From NCBI GenBank assembly GCA_035604335.1, contig DATNIT010000003.1:1-64000 (forward strand): a DNA stretch of 64,000 nt. Reading direction: 5' to 3'. Numbering within the stretch: the first letter of the stretch is position 1; each line of letters opens with the position of its first letter. The DNA comes from DASZHJ01 sp035604335. GTDB taxonomy: Bacteria; Pseudomonadota; Alphaproteobacteria; ATCC43930; CGMCC-115725. Of the stretch, positions 24,665 to 33,792 are shown in pieces. The notes beneath the pieces are model-generated. The model searched no databases. It worked only from the letters and a program-made list of their open reading frames with translations, and was not told the DNA's origin. A program made the position numbers and the translations under genes.

Positions 24665-25495
24665 ATGACCGAGCGGGGCGACCTTGCTGCGCCCGCGGCC
24701 GCGCCCCCTCCATCGAATGACGTTCCTGTCATGCCGCCGAGCCCTCGCGCCGGCGTGCCGCTGCCCCTGGTCGCGCACATGGTGGCGCGGCTCGTGGGCG
24801 GGCAGCAGACGACGGCGGCGAGCGATATTCCCGCGCTGGTCGAGACGGTCAGTGCCACGTTGGCGCTGATCCTGTATCCCGCCGCCGATCTCCCCGCGGC
24901 GGAGATTACCCGAGAGATTCCGGTCCGCAGGCAGCGGCCGCGACAGCCTCGGCATCGCCGCGAGGATGGCCGCAAGCCGGGCCGCCCGCGCAAGGTGGTG
25001 GCCCCTCCCCCGGTCGAAGCACCGATCCCGCCTCCAGCGCCGCGCCTGGTTCGTCGCGCGGAGGCCGTGGTGAGCGCGCCCGCGGCGGAGGCGACATCGG
25101 CGCTGGCGCCACCGCCGGCCAGCATGGTGCGGGGCGTGGTGCGTTGGTTCGATCCGTCGCGGCAGACCGGTGGGCTCCGCCTCACCGGCGTGCCCGAGGA
25201 CGTCGCCGTCGAGCCCGCGGTCTTCATCGCGGCCGGCGTCACCCGGCTCTTCAAGGGCCAGGAGATCGAGGCGCAGCTCGACCGCGGAGAGGGCCGCGTC
25301 CGCGTGACGGCGCTCAGGGTTCCCGGCGGCGCGAGCGCGGCGCCGACGGCGTCCGGCCCCATCGCGGCGATGGGTGGGCGGCGGCCCCGCGTCGTCATCG
25401 TCGAGAAGAAGCGCGATGCGATGAAGCGCGTCGCCGCCCGCACGGAGGCCGAGCACTTGCTCGGCACCGCGGGGACGCCCAAGCCGCCGCGCTGA
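24665..25495 (+). CDS. MucR-N-like / AT-hook / cold-shock-like fusion protein
   Basis: 276-residue basic, Pro/Ala-rich protein. Residues about 30-75 (LVAHMVARLVGGQQT, SDIPALVETVSATLALIL) resemble the oligomerising N-terminus of MucR/Ros regulators, but the C2H2 zinc finger is absent. It is followed by an AT-hook-like GRKPGRPRK (near 105), a proline-rich linker and a cold-shock-like OB segment (about 150-220) opening with VRGVVRWFDPSRQTGGL. The C-terminus is Lys/Arg-rich. The combination suggests a nucleic-acid-binding, possibly nucleoid-associated protein. ATG at 24665 chosen over GTG at 24641; neither has a strong ribosome site. Monocistronic. Confidence 0.72.
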   Translation: MTERGDLAAPAAAPPPSNDVPVMPPSPRAGVPLPLVAHMVARLVGGQQTTAASDIPALVETVSATLALILYPAADLPAAEITREIPVRRQRPRQPRHRREDGRKPGRPRKVVAPPPVEAPIPPPAPRLVRRAEAVVSAPAAEATSALAPPPASMVRGVVRWFDPSRQTGGLRLTGVPEDVAVEPAVFIAAGVTRLFKGQEIEAQLDRGEGRVRVTALRVPGGASAAPTASGPIAAMGGRRPRVVIVEKKRDAMKRVAARTEAEHLLGTAGTPKPPR

Positions 25496-25627
25496 GCCGT
25501 CACCGAACAGTCACCGGCCCGTGATAGCCAATCCTCGCGCTCCGGGCGTATGCTGATAGCCGAGCGCGGGCGAGCGAATTCACGCCGCGCCGGCTTACCT
25601 CAAAGAACTCGCGAGAAGGAGACCCCG

Positions 25628-26269
25628 ATGGCCGCCCCCATTATCTACGGTCCCGCCTTCAGCACCTACGTCCGCACCGTGCGTCTGGCGCTAGAGGAGA
25701 AACCAGCGTCCTACGAGCTCGCGGATGTCGCCATGATGAAAGGCGCCCACAAGCAGCCCGAGCACCTCGCGCGCAATCCCTTCGGCAAGGTACCGGCCTT
25801 TTCCCACGACGGGTTCGATCTCTACGAGACCGACGCCATCGTGCGTTACATCGATCAGGCAATTCCCGGCCAGGACCTGCAACCGATCGAGGCGAAGCCG
25901 CGGGCGCGGATGAACCAGATCATCGGCATCGTCGAATCCTTCGCCTACACCTGCATGATCACGAAGGTCGTGATGAACCGCCTGATCCAGCCGATGCTCG
26001 GCGGGCAGCCTGACGAGGCGACGATCAAGGACGCCCTGCCGAGCGCGGAACTCTGCCTCAAGGAATTCGAGCGCCTGATGGGGACCGGGAAGTACCTGGC
26101 CAGCGACAAGCTCTCCCTGGCCGATCTCTTCGTGATCCCGGTCTATCACTACCTCGCGCAGACGCCCGAGGGGCAGGATCTGCTGAAGCCTCGGGGCAAG
26201 ATCCGCGAGTGGTGGGACCTGGTGAAGACGCGCAACAGCGTGGTCACCACCGAGCCGAAGTTCGGCTGA
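25628..26269 (+). CDS. Glutathione S-transferase family protein
   Basis: 213-residue soluble GST. The thioredoxin-like N-terminal domain (1-80) carries YGPAFSTYVRTVRLALEE with Ser/Thr candidates for glutathione activation, NPFGKVPAF with the cis-proline, and LYETDAIVRYID. The all-helical C-terminal domain contains the conserved SLADLFVIPVYHYL motif. ATG follows GAGAAGGAGACCCC, a strong ribosome site. It converges on the PPOX gene with only two bases between stops. The class resembles phi/beta-like bacterial GSTs; substrate unknown. Confidence 0.92.
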   Translation: MAAPIIYGPAFSTYVRTVRLALEEKPASYELADVAMMKGAHKQPEHLARNPFGKVPAFSHDGFDLYETDAIVRYIDQAIPGQDLQPIEAKPRARMNQIIGIVESFAYTCMITKVVMNRLIQPMLGGQPDEATIKDALPSAELCLKEFERLMGTGKYLASDKLSLADLFVIPVYHYLAQTPEGQDLLKPRGKIREWWDLVKTRNSVVTTEPKFG

Positions 26270-26271
26270 GC

Positions 26272-26895
26272 TCAGTAGAGCGTGGCCTTCACCCGCTCGA
26301 GCAGAGCGCGGTCGTAGCTCTCGCCGCCGAGTTTCGCGTTGCTGAGCGCGGCCAGGATAGCGCCGGTGGATGGCAACGCCGACCGGCGTGCGTGCTTTGT
26401 GGGATTCCAGAGATCGGCGCGCGCGACGGCGCGCGAGCACTGGAAATAAACGGTGTCGACCGCGATTACCAAGACCGAGCGCGGCTCCTTGCTCTCGACC
26501 GCGAAGCGCCGAAGAAGCGCGGCCTCGACGGAGATCGAGGCGCGGCCGTTGACGCGCAGCGTCTCGCCAATGCCGGGGATCAGGAACACCAGCGCCACCC
26601 GGGGATCCCCGACGATATTGCGCAGGCTGTCCGTGCGATTGTTGCCGCGTCGATCGGGCAACAGCAGCGTCTTCTCGTCCTCGACCGTGACAAACCCCGG
26701 ACCGTCGCCCCTCGGCGACGCGTCGAGACCGCCCGGCCCGCTGGTCGCCAGCACCGCGAACGGCGCGGCCTGGATCAGCTTTCGATAGATCGGGTGGACG
26801 TGGTCGACCTCCTTGACGGTCGAAGCCTCGCTGGGAGCGCCGTAGAGCTTCTCTAGCGTTGCGATGTCGTCGATGACGTTCGATGGGCCTGTCAT
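26272..26895 (-). CDS. Pyridoxamine 5'-phosphate oxidase family FMN-binding protein
   Basis: 207-residue split-barrel flavoprotein of the MSMEG_1061-like group. Typical elements are PFAVLATSGPGGLDASPRG, GFVTVEDEKTLLLPDRRGNNR, VGDPRVALVFLIPG and GRASIS. Such proteins bind FMN or F420 and reduce varied substrates. It is the last gene of a minus-strand operon that begins with soxB; the hydrolase gene ends 12 bases upstream. A role in the same catabolic pathway is plausible from position only. Confidence 0.88.
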   Translation of the reverse strand: MTGPSNVIDDIATLEKLYGAPSEASTVKEVDHVHPIYRKLIQAAPFAVLATSGPGGLDASPRGDGPGFVTVEDEKTLLLPDRRGNNRTDSLRNIVGDPRVALVFLIPGIGETLRVNGRASISVEAALLRRFAVESKEPRSVLVIAVDTVYFQCSRAVARADLWNPTKHARRSALPSTGAILAALSNAKLGGESYDRALLERVKATLY

Positions 26896-26907
26896 AGCGG
26901 CCTCCGT

Positions 26908-27789
26908 TCAGCGCAGCCCGAGTATGCTGCCGGCCGTCGCGCGGGGATCGCGCCGCGGCCAGCGCCCAGTTCCGACCTGATGGAAGAAGTCGCTGACGGA
27001 CCGGTTGAAAAGCGCGGGCTCCTCGAGATTGATCACATGGCCGCTGTTCGGTAGCACGACCAATCCCGCCGAGGGGATCGTGCGCTTCAGGAACAGGTCG
27101 GGCTCCAGGCACGGCCAGTCCTCGTCGCCCGTCATGATGAGGGTTGGCACCGTCATCTTGGCGAGCCCGTCGGCGAGGTCGTAGAGCGAGGGCCTGAGGC
27201 GTTGAACGCCGAGCAGCGTCATCGCAGACCCCGTGGTCGAATGCTCCGCCAGGTGCCGGACGCACTCCGCGAAGCCGCGAGGGTCCTTGTTCTGAAATTG
27301 AACGCGGGTCGGTCCTTGAGCGTAGCTCTGGGCCACCTCGGCCATGCCCTTGGCCTGAAGATTGACCGCGGTCTTTTCAGCCTCCTGCTGAAACTGCTGG
27401 CGCTTGCCGGGCTCGGCGCCATAACCGCATCCCGCGACCACGATGGCGTGCGCGCGCGCCGAGTAGCGCAATCCGAAGTGCAGCGTGGCAAATCCGCCCA
27501 TCGAGAGCCCGACCACATAGGCCTTCTCGAGCTTGAGCCCGTCGAGCACGGCGCGGATGTCGTCGCAAGCGCGATCCTGGGAATAGCGAGCGACGTCCGA
27601 CGGCACGTCCGAGGGCGGATAGCCGCGGGCGTTATAGGCGATACAGCGGTAATTCCGGCTGAAATACCGCATCTGCAGCTCCCAGCTGCGGTGATCGCCC
27701 GCGAACTCGTGCACGAATACCACGGGCGTGCCGGAGCCCGCTTCCTCGTAATAGAGCCGGATGCCGTCATCGGCGGTGAGGTGAGGCAT
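26908..27789 (-). CDS. Alpha/beta hydrolase (in sox operon)
   Basis: 293-residue alpha/beta hydrolase. Visible: VVFVHEFAGDHRSW oxyanion loop, YNARGYPPSD, nucleophile GLSMGG (Ser near 107), acid in MTGDEDWPC and His in NSGHVINLEEP. The sequence looks like a carboxylester, enol-lactone or C-C bond hydrolase. ATG at 27789 has GGAGGAAACC upstream. It follows the SDR gene by 34 bases and precedes the PPOX gene by 12, all on the minus strand, so it belongs to the sox transcription unit. Substrate unknown. Confidence 0.88.
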   Translation of the reverse strand: MPHLTADDGIRLYYEEAGSGTPVVFVHEFAGDHRSWELQMRYFSRNYRCIAYNARGYPPSDVPSDVARYSQDRACDDIRAVLDGLKLEKAYVVGLSMGGFATLHFGLRYSARAHAIVVAGCGYGAEPGKRQQFQQEAEKTAVNLQAKGMAEVAQSYAQGPTRVQFQNKDPRGFAECVRHLAEHSTTGSAMTLLGVQRLRPSLYDLADGLAKMTVPTLIMTGDEDWPCLEPDLFLKRTIPSAGLVVLPNSGHVINLEEPALFNRSVSDFFHQVGTGRWPRRDPRATAGSILGLR

Positions 27790-27823
27790 GGTTTCCTCCG
27801 CACTCAAGTTCCGGCGGTCGGCC

Positions 27824-28594
27824 TCACTTGTGAGCGAGGCCGCCGTCGATCGTCACGATGGTACCCGTTATATAGGCCGAATGGTCGGAGGCGAGGAAGG
27901 CAGCCATGGCCGCGATCTCCTCGGGCGTCGCCGCACGACCGAAAGGCAGGTTCTTGGAGAGTTCGCGCCAGCGCTCGGGATCACCGAGCTTGTCCTGCGC
28001 CTGCTTGCGCATCAGCGTGACATGGCGATCGGTCGCGACCGGTCCGGGATTGATGCCGACGACGCGCAGGCCCGCCTGCGGCGCCGCCGCGCCCAGCGCG
28101 CGGGTAAACGCCATCAAGGACGCGTTCCCTGCGGACCCCGCGATGTAGCTCGAATTCATCTTCTCGCCGGCAGCGCCGATTATGTTGACGATGACGCCTT
28201 TGCCGCGCGCCTTCATCACGCGAAAATACTCGCGTGTCAGGTTGATGTAGCCGAAGACCTTGAGGTCCCATGCCGTGCGCCAGCGCGCCTCGTCGATCTC
28301 CTCGACCGTGCCGCCGGGAATCGCGCCGGCGTTGTTCACGAGGATGTCGAGGTCGGGATATTTTTGCGCCAACGCTGGCGCGTTCTTGCCGTCGCTCATG
28401 TCGCGCGGCTCGACGGTAACGGCGACGTTCGACTCCTTCAGGATCCGATCGCGGGCGGCCTCGAGGTCGGCGGCGGTGCGGGACACCAGCACGACATCGC
28501 AGCCTTCCTGCGCGAGGCATCGAGCGGTTGCGTAGCCGATGCCCTTGGATGCTCCCGTCACCAGCGCCTTGCGGCCGCGCAAATTCAGATCCAT
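27824..28594 (-). CDS. SDR family oxidoreductase with non-canonical active site
   Basis: 256-residue SDR. The cofactor motif TGASKGIG (near 14), NNAGAIPGG and NPGPVATDR are normal. The catalytic YxxxK position, however, aligns to GSAGNASLMAFTRALG, where Tyr becomes Gly and Lys becomes Asn. A Tyr two residues upstream (SSYIAGS) is present but not in the usual register. Known relatives with the SAGNAS pattern exist, so this is probably a divergent subfamily rather than decay. ATG at 28594 has GGAGAAAGGG upstream. It starts 24 bases after soxG in the same operon. Confidence 0.87.
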   Translation of the reverse strand: MDLNLRGRKALVTGASKGIGYATARCLAQEGCDVVLVSRTAADLEAARDRILKESNVAVTVEPRDMSDGKNAPALAQKYPDLDILVNNAGAIPGGTVEEIDEARWRTAWDLKVFGYINLTREYFRVMKARGKGVIVNIIGAAGEKMNSSYIAGSAGNASLMAFTRALGAAAPQAGLRVVGINPGPVATDRHVTLMRKQAQDKLGDPERWRELSKNLPFGRAATPEEIAAMAAFLASDHSAYITGTIVTIDGGLAHK

Positions 28595-28617
28595 GACCCT
28601 TTCTCCGTGCTGATGAC

Positions 28618-29139
28618 CTAGGCGAGTTCCGCGATCGTGCTCTTGAGCCATTCAGTGACGTAAGGCGCGAAGGACGCGCGCACGAAAACCCGAAACCGCG
28701 GCGTCGCGTCGATCTGTTGCAGAATGACGGGCACCCGCGCAAGTCCCGTCTGGGCGCATCGGCCCGGGCCGAAGGCGCGCGGACGCAGGTCCAGGCTCAA
28801 GCCTTGCGCCAGTACCGCCCGCGCCTCCACGCCCTCGAGTTCGAGAACGATGCGTCCGGCGGAGGCATCGATGAGCGAGTGGTGCAGGTCCGAGAGCGCC
28901 GCTCCCAGCCGCTCGGTGAGCTCGCCCGCCGACTCTGACGGCGCGGTCACCAACCATTCGTCCGGACCGAGCCAGAGCACGCTGATCTCGCCACGGCTCG
29001 CCACAGTGTTCGGCTCGACAGGCGGCGCCACGCCCAGCGCGCCCGATGCCGCCGATCTGAACGCCTCCGCTCCGGCATCGCCACGCAGATTGAGCAAGAG
29101 CGGCGGAGGCAACTCGCGGAGCGTCGCTGGGTCAGCCAT
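28618..29139 (-). CDS. soxG: Sarcosine oxidase gamma subunit
   Basis: 173-residue small subunit of heterotetrameric sarcosine oxidase, required for assembly. It resembles a GcvT-like half domain: LWLGPDEWLVTAP, SLIDASAGRIVLELEG, GLSLDLRPRAFGPGRCAQTGLA and VFVRASFAPYVTEWL are typical of SoxG. ATG at 29139 overlaps the soxA stop by eight bases. Fourth gene of soxBDAG. Confidence 0.92.
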   Translation of the reverse strand: MADPATLRELPPPLLLNLRGDAGAEAFRSAASGALGVAPPVEPNTVASRGEISVLWLGPDEWLVTAPSESAGELTERLGAALSDLHHSLIDASAGRIVLELEGVEARAVLAQGLSLDLRPRAFGPGRCAQTGLARVPVILQQIDATPRFRVFVRASFAPYVTEWLKSTIAELA

Positions 29140-32125
29140 GACGGCGCTTCCCTTCGGGATCATAGAAGCTCGTCGGCGCGATCGTGGCCTCGATGGTGCG
29201 GCCGGACAGCGGCGCGAACACGGTCTCGCCCATGCGCGCCCGGCCGCCCTTCACCATCGCGAGCGCGAAGGAGCGGCCGATGCGCGCGCCGTAATAGCTC
29301 GAGGTTACGTAGCCCAGCATCGGCATCGGCGGGCGGACCAAGACCTCGCGCACTAGCTGCGCGCCTTCCGGCAGCACCTCCTCCGGGTTTTTGGGCAGGA
29401 GCCCCACGAGCTGCTTGCGCTCGGGATTGAGCATCGCCGAACGCTTGAGCGAGCGACGACCGATGAAGTCCTTGCGGGTCGAGACCAGGGATTTCATGCC
29501 GAGGTCGTCGGGGGTGACGGTGCCGTCGGTCTCCTGGCCCACCACGATGAACCCCATCTCCGCGCGCAGCACGTGCATCGCCTCGGTGCCATAGGGCGCG
29601 ATGCCATGCACGCCGCCCGCCGCGACCGCGGCTTCCCAGAGCGCGCGGCCTTGCCGAGCCGGCACGTTGATCTCGTAGGAGAGCTCGCCGGTATAGCTCA
29701 CGCGGAACACGCGCGCGGGAACGCCGGCCACTTTCCCGGAGCGCAGGCTCATAAACGGGAACTCGGCGGGGTCGGTCGAGAAGTTTGGCTCCAGCGCCGC
29801 CATCACCGCGGCCGATTTGGGTCCGGAAAGCGTGATGGTCGCCCAATCCTCGGTCACCGAGGTGCAATACACCTTGAGCTCCGGCCATTCCGTCTGCAGC
29901 CATTCCTCGAGCCAGTCGAGCACGCGCGCGGCGCCGCCGGTGGTTGTCGTCATATAGTAGTGGTCGGGGCCGAGGCGCGTCGTGACGCCGTCGTCGAAGA
30001 CCATGCCGTCCTCGCGGCACATCAAGCCGTACCGGCAGCGGCCGATCGCTAGGTTCTTGAAATTGTTCGTGTAGATGCGATCGAGCAGCTCCGCGGCGTC
30101 GGGGCCGCGGAGCTCTATCTTGCCGAGGGTCGATGCATCGAAGATGCCGACGGCGTCGCGCACCGCCAAGCATTCGCGCCGCACTGCCCACTCCATGTCC
30201 TCGCCGGCTTTGGGATAATGACGCGCGCGCTTCCATTGCCCGACGTCCTCGAAGACCGCGCCGGCGGCGACATGCCAGCGATGCATCGGCGTCACGCGCA
30301 CGGGATCGACCAGGCTGCCGCGCGCGCGGCCCGCGAGCGCGCCGAAGGGAACGCCGGTATAGGGCGGCCGGAACGTGGTGGTGCCGGTCTCCGCGATCGC
30401 CCGGCCGACCGCGCGCGAGAGCAGCGCGAGCGCATTCACGTTCGAGGTCTTGCCCTGATCGGTGCCCATGCCGGTGGTGGTGTAGCGTTTGACGTGCTCG
30501 ACCGACCGGAACCCCTCGCGCGCCGCCAGCGCGATGTCGTTGGCGGTGACGTCGTTCTGGAAATCGACGAAACGCTTGCCGCCGGGCTCGGCGGGGACGA
30601 GCCAGAGCGATCTTAGCGGCGCCGTCTCGCGCGTCTCAGCGGCCGGGAGCGCGGGAGCGCGTCCGTCGCCGAAACCGGCAGCCTGCGCCGCCGCCGCGCC
30701 GGCGACCGCGCCCTCGGCCATCGCGTCACCCAGCGCGAAGCAGCCATTCGCCGCGCCGACGGAGCGCTCGTGCTGGACCGACATATGCGGCACGAATGCT
30801 GCCATCCCCTCGTCGAAGCGCAGCCGGCCCTGGGATTGGCAGAACAGGTGCACGGCGGGATTGAAGCCGCCGGACATGGCTAGGAGATCGCACTCGATGC
30901 GATGGCGCGCGCCCGAGAGCTGCTCGCCCACGGCATCGAGGGTGCGCACCTCGACCGCCTCGACCGTCCGTCCCAGCACCGCAACGATCGCGCGGTTGCG
31001 CAGGACCGGGATGCCCCGCTGCTCAAGCATACGCGGCCAGAAGCCGTTGCTCGCCGGCCGCAGGTCGACCACCGCGCCCACCTCGGCGCCCGCGTCCGCC
31101 AGCGTCAGTGCGGCGCGATAGGCGCTGTCGTTGTTGGTGAACATCACGGCCTTGCGCCCCGCCAACACGCCGTAGCGACAGGCATAGGCAGCGGCGGCGC
31201 CGGCCAGCATCACGCCGGGCCGGTCGTTGTCGGCGAAGACCAGCGGCCGCTCATGGGCGCCTGTGGCGAGCACGACCTGACGCGCGCGCACGTGCCAAAG
31301 CCGCTGGCGCGCACGGCCGCGCCGCTCGACGGGCGCAAGATGATCCCGCCGCCGCTCCAACAGGACCAGATAATTGTGGTCGTAGTAGCCGAGCGCCGTC
31401 GTGCGCGGCAGCAGCTGCACGTCCGGAGACGCCGCCAATGCCGCCGCCGTTTCGGCGACCCAATCCGCAGCCGGACGGTTACCCAGCCGCTCCGGCATGT
31501 CGAGCAGGTGCCCGCCGAGCTCGCGCTGCTCATCCGCCAGGATCACATGCGCACCGGCCCGGGCGGCGGCGAGCGCGGCCGAGAGACCCGCAGCTCCGCC
31601 GCCCACCACCAACACGTCGCAATGGGCGTGGGTGTGGTCATAGGCATCGGGATCGGGCTCGGTGGGCGCATGGCCGAGTCCGGCCATCCGGCGCAGAAAC
31701 GGCTCGTGGACCCGGTCCCAAAGCCATTTCGGCCGCAGGAAGGTCTTGTAGTAGAAGCCCGCGACGAAGATCGGGGCCAGCAGGCCATTCACTGCGCCGA
31801 GATCGAAGCCCAAGCTTGGCCAGCGATTGACGCTGCTCGCGACCAGACCGTCGTAGAGCTCGATCTGGGTCGCACGCAGATTGGGCTCGGTATCGGCGCC
31901 AAGCCCCAGTTGCACCAGGGACGACGGGTCCTCCGCGCCCTGCCCCATGATCCCGCGGGGACGGTGGTACTTGAAGCTGCGCCCGACCAGAGAGACGCCG
32001 CTGGCGAGCAGCGCTGAGGCCAGCGTATCGCCGGCGAATCCCTGATAGCCGCGGCCATCGAAGGTGAAGCGCAGCGGCTTCGCTCGGTCGATGCGCCCGC
32101 CCGAGGGCAATCGCGACCCGCTCAT
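29132..32125 (-). CDS. soxA: Sarcosine oxidase alpha subunit
   Basis: 997-residue subunit of heterotetrameric sarcosine oxidase, which demethylates sarcosine to glycine and passes formaldehyde to tetrahydrofolate. An N-terminal ferredoxin-like domain (about 15-100, without cluster cysteines) is followed by a pyridine-nucleotide-binding domain (VVGGGAAGLSAALAAARAG near 175) and a C-terminal aminomethyltransferase (GcvT-like) domain (about 600-990, with FDASTLGKIELRGPDAAELL and SYTGELSYEINVP). Length matches the family (about 1000). ATG overlaps the soxD stop (ATGA). Confidence 0.95.
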   Translation of the reverse strand: MSGSRLPSGGRIDRAKPLRFTFDGRGYQGFAGDTLASALLASGVSLVGRSFKYHRPRGIMGQGAEDPSSLVQLGLGADTEPNLRATQIELYDGLVASSVNRWPSLGFDLGAVNGLLAPIFVAGFYYKTFLRPKWLWDRVHEPFLRRMAGLGHAPTEPDPDAYDHTHAHCDVLVVGGGAAGLSAALAAARAGAHVILADEQRELGGHLLDMPERLGNRPAADWVAETAAALAASPDVQLLPRTTALGYYDHNYLVLLERRRDHLAPVERRGRARQRLWHVRARQVVLATGAHERPLVFADNDRPGVMLAGAAAAYACRYGVLAGRKAVMFTNNDSAYRAALTLADAGAEVGAVVDLRPASNGFWPRMLEQRGIPVLRNRAIVAVLGRTVEAVEVRTLDAVGEQLSGARHRIECDLLAMSGGFNPAVHLFCQSQGRLRFDEGMAAFVPHMSVQHERSVGAANGCFALGDAMAEGAVAGAAAAQAAGFGDGRAPALPAAETRETAPLRSLWLVPAEPGGKRFVDFQNDVTANDIALAAREGFRSVEHVKRYTTTGMGTDQGKTSNVNALALLSRAVGRAIAETGTTTFRPPYTGVPFGALAGRARGSLVDPVRVTPMHRWHVAAGAVFEDVGQWKRARHYPKAGEDMEWAVRRECLAVRDAVGIFDASTLGKIELRGPDAAELLDRIYTNNFKNLAIGRCRYGLMCREDGMVFDDGVTTRLGPDHYYMTTTTGGAARVLDWLEEWLQTEWPELKVYCTSVTEDWATITLSGPKSAAVMAALEPNFSTDPAEFPFMSLRSGKVAGVPARVFRVSYTGELSYEINVPARQGRALWEAAVAAGGVHGIAPYGTEAMHVLRAEMGFIVVGQETDGTVTPDDLGMKSLVSTRKDFIGRRSLKRSAMLNPERKQLVGLLPKNPEEVLPEGAQLVREVLVRPPMPMLGYVTSSYYGARIGRSFALAMVKGGRARMGETVFAPLSGRTIEATIAPTSFYDPEGKRRHG

Positions 32126-32409
32126 CGGTGATGCTCCACCTCGGGCGGTGCCTCGCCGATGCGATAGACCGCGAGGATCTGGTGCGTCACCGTGTGGCGC
32201 AGCACGTTGAACCAGCGGTGGCACCCCTGGGCATGCACCCAGCGCTCGCGGTGCACACCTTTGGGATTGGTACGCATGAAAAGATAGTCGGCCCACTCGG
32301 AATCCAAGAGCGCGTCGGGATCCTTGGGCCGGACGATGTGTGCCTCGCCGCCGCAGCGGAACTCGACCTCGTCGCGCGGACCGCACCAGGGGCAGGAGAT
32401 CAGCAGCAT
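32122..32409 (-). CDS. soxD: Sarcosine oxidase delta subunit
   Basis: 95-residue zinc-binding subunit. The zinc ribbon ligands CPWCGPRDEVEF (Cys 6 and 9) and the later RWVHAQGCHRWFNV (His, Cys) are conserved. It packs between SoxA and SoxB in the enzyme. The start is ATG at 32409, seven bases after the soxB stop; the stop overlaps soxA. Order soxB-D-A-G is the standard one. Confidence 0.95.
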   Translation of the reverse strand: MLLISCPWCGPRDEVEFRCGGEAHIVRPKDPDALLDSEWADYLFMRTNPKGVHRERWVHAQGCHRWFNVLRHTVTHQILAVYRIGEAPPEVEHHR

Positions 32410-32416
32410 GCGGGCC

Positions 32417-33667
32417 TCAATGCGCCACGGCGGCCGCGCCGTGCTCGTCGATGAGCCCGCCGCTGGTGAACCGCTCGAGGCCGAAGGCGGCGTTGAGCGG
32501 ATGCGGCTCGCCGCGCGCGATGGTATAGGCGAAGACCCAGCCGGAGCCCGGCGTCGCCTTGAAGCCGCCGGTGCCCCAGCCGCCGTTGAGGTACAGCCCC
32601 TCCACGGGCAGCTTGCCGATGATCGGCGAGGCGTCCGGGCAGACGTCAACAATGCCGCCCCAGCTTCGCATCATCCGCATGCGCGAGAAGATCGGGAACA
32701 GCTCCACCAGCGCCGCCATCTGTCCCTCGATCACGTGGAAAGAGCCACGCTGGCCGTAGGAGTTGAACCCGTCGATGCCGGCGCCCAGCACCAGCTCGCC
32801 CTTGTCGGATTGGCTGACATAGACGTGGACCGTATTCGACATCACGACGCAGTCGAGGATCGGCTTCACGGGCTCGGAGACCAGCGCCTGCAGCGGATGG
32901 CTCTCGATGGGAAGCCGCACGCCAGCCATCGCCGCGAGCACGGAATTGTGGCCCGCCGCGACGATCGCCACCTTGCCGGCGCCGATGAAGCCGCGCGTGG
33001 TATCCACCCCCACGACGCGGCCGCCCTCTCGGCGGATCGCCGTCACCTCGCAATTCTGGATGATGTCGACGCCGCGGGCATCGGCGGCGCGGGCGAAACC
33101 CCAAGCGACCGCGTCATGCCGCGCGACGCCGCCGCGCCGCTGCAAGGTTGCGCCGAGCACGGGATAGCGCGCGCCGGGATCGACGTTGAGGATCGGACAG
33201 AACGCCTTCACCTGCGCCGTATCGAGCCACTCCGCGTCGATGCCGTTGAGGCGGTTCGCGTTGACGCGCCGGACGCCCTCACGGACATCGTGCAGGGTGT
33301 GGGCGAGGTTGAGCACGCCGCGCTGGCTCAGCATCAGATTGAAATTGAGCTCGGCGGTGAGTCCCTCCCAGAGCTTGAGCGAATGCTCGTAGAGTGCGGC
33401 GCTGTCATCGGTCAGATAGTTCGAGCGGATGATGGTGGTGTTGCGCCCGGTGTTGCCGCCGCCGAGCCAGCCCTTCTCGAGCACGGCCACATCGGTGATA
33501 CCGTGCTCCCTTGCCAGGTAATAGGCGGTGGCGAGGCCGTGTCCGCCGGCGCCCACGATCACGACCTTGTAACGCGGCTTGGGGTCGGGATCGCGCCAAA
33601 GCCGTGGCCAACGCTGATGCCCGGAAATAGCATGGCTCAGCAGCGCGAAGATCGAGTAGCGCTTCAT
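32417..33667 (-). CDS. soxB: Sarcosine oxidase beta subunit
   Basis: 416-residue flavoprotein holding the oxidase site. The Rossmann motif VVIVGAGGHGLATAYYLA (near 36) binds FAD, and RGGVARHDAVAWG contains the His expected to bind FMN covalently. NTGRNTTIIRSNYL and the C-terminal GWGTGGFKATPGSG are family hallmarks. ATG at 33667 gives the usual MKRYSIFALL N-terminus. It is the first gene of the sox operon and is divergent from an SDR gene; the promoter must lie in the 125 bases between them. Confidence 0.95.
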   Translation of the reverse strand: MKRYSIFALLSHAISGHQRWPRLWRDPDPKPRYKVVIVGAGGHGLATAYYLAREHGITDVAVLEKGWLGGGNTGRNTTIIRSNYLTDDSAALYEHSLKLWEGLTAELNFNLMLSQRGVLNLAHTLHDVREGVRRVNANRLNGIDAEWLDTAQVKAFCPILNVDPGARYPVLGATLQRRGGVARHDAVAWGFARAADARGVDIIQNCEVTAIRREGGRVVGVDTTRGFIGAGKVAIVAAGHNSVLAAMAGVRLPIESHPLQALVSEPVKPILDCVVMSNTVHVYVSQSDKGELVLGAGIDGFNSYGQRGSFHVIEGQMAALVELFPIFSRMRMMRSWGGIVDVCPDASPIIGKLPVEGLYLNGGWGTGGFKATPGSGWVFAYTIARGEPHPLNAAFGLERFTSGGLIDEHGAAAVAH

Positions 33668-33792
33668 CGGACGGGTATGGCTCGCGGCCTCTTGGGAGTT
33701 TTCCCCCTGGAGGCCAGACCTTATCCGATGGCCGGCGGCGCGTACATCGCGCTTGTGGGCATGAGCCTGGACCACGCCAAAGGAGGCGCAGC

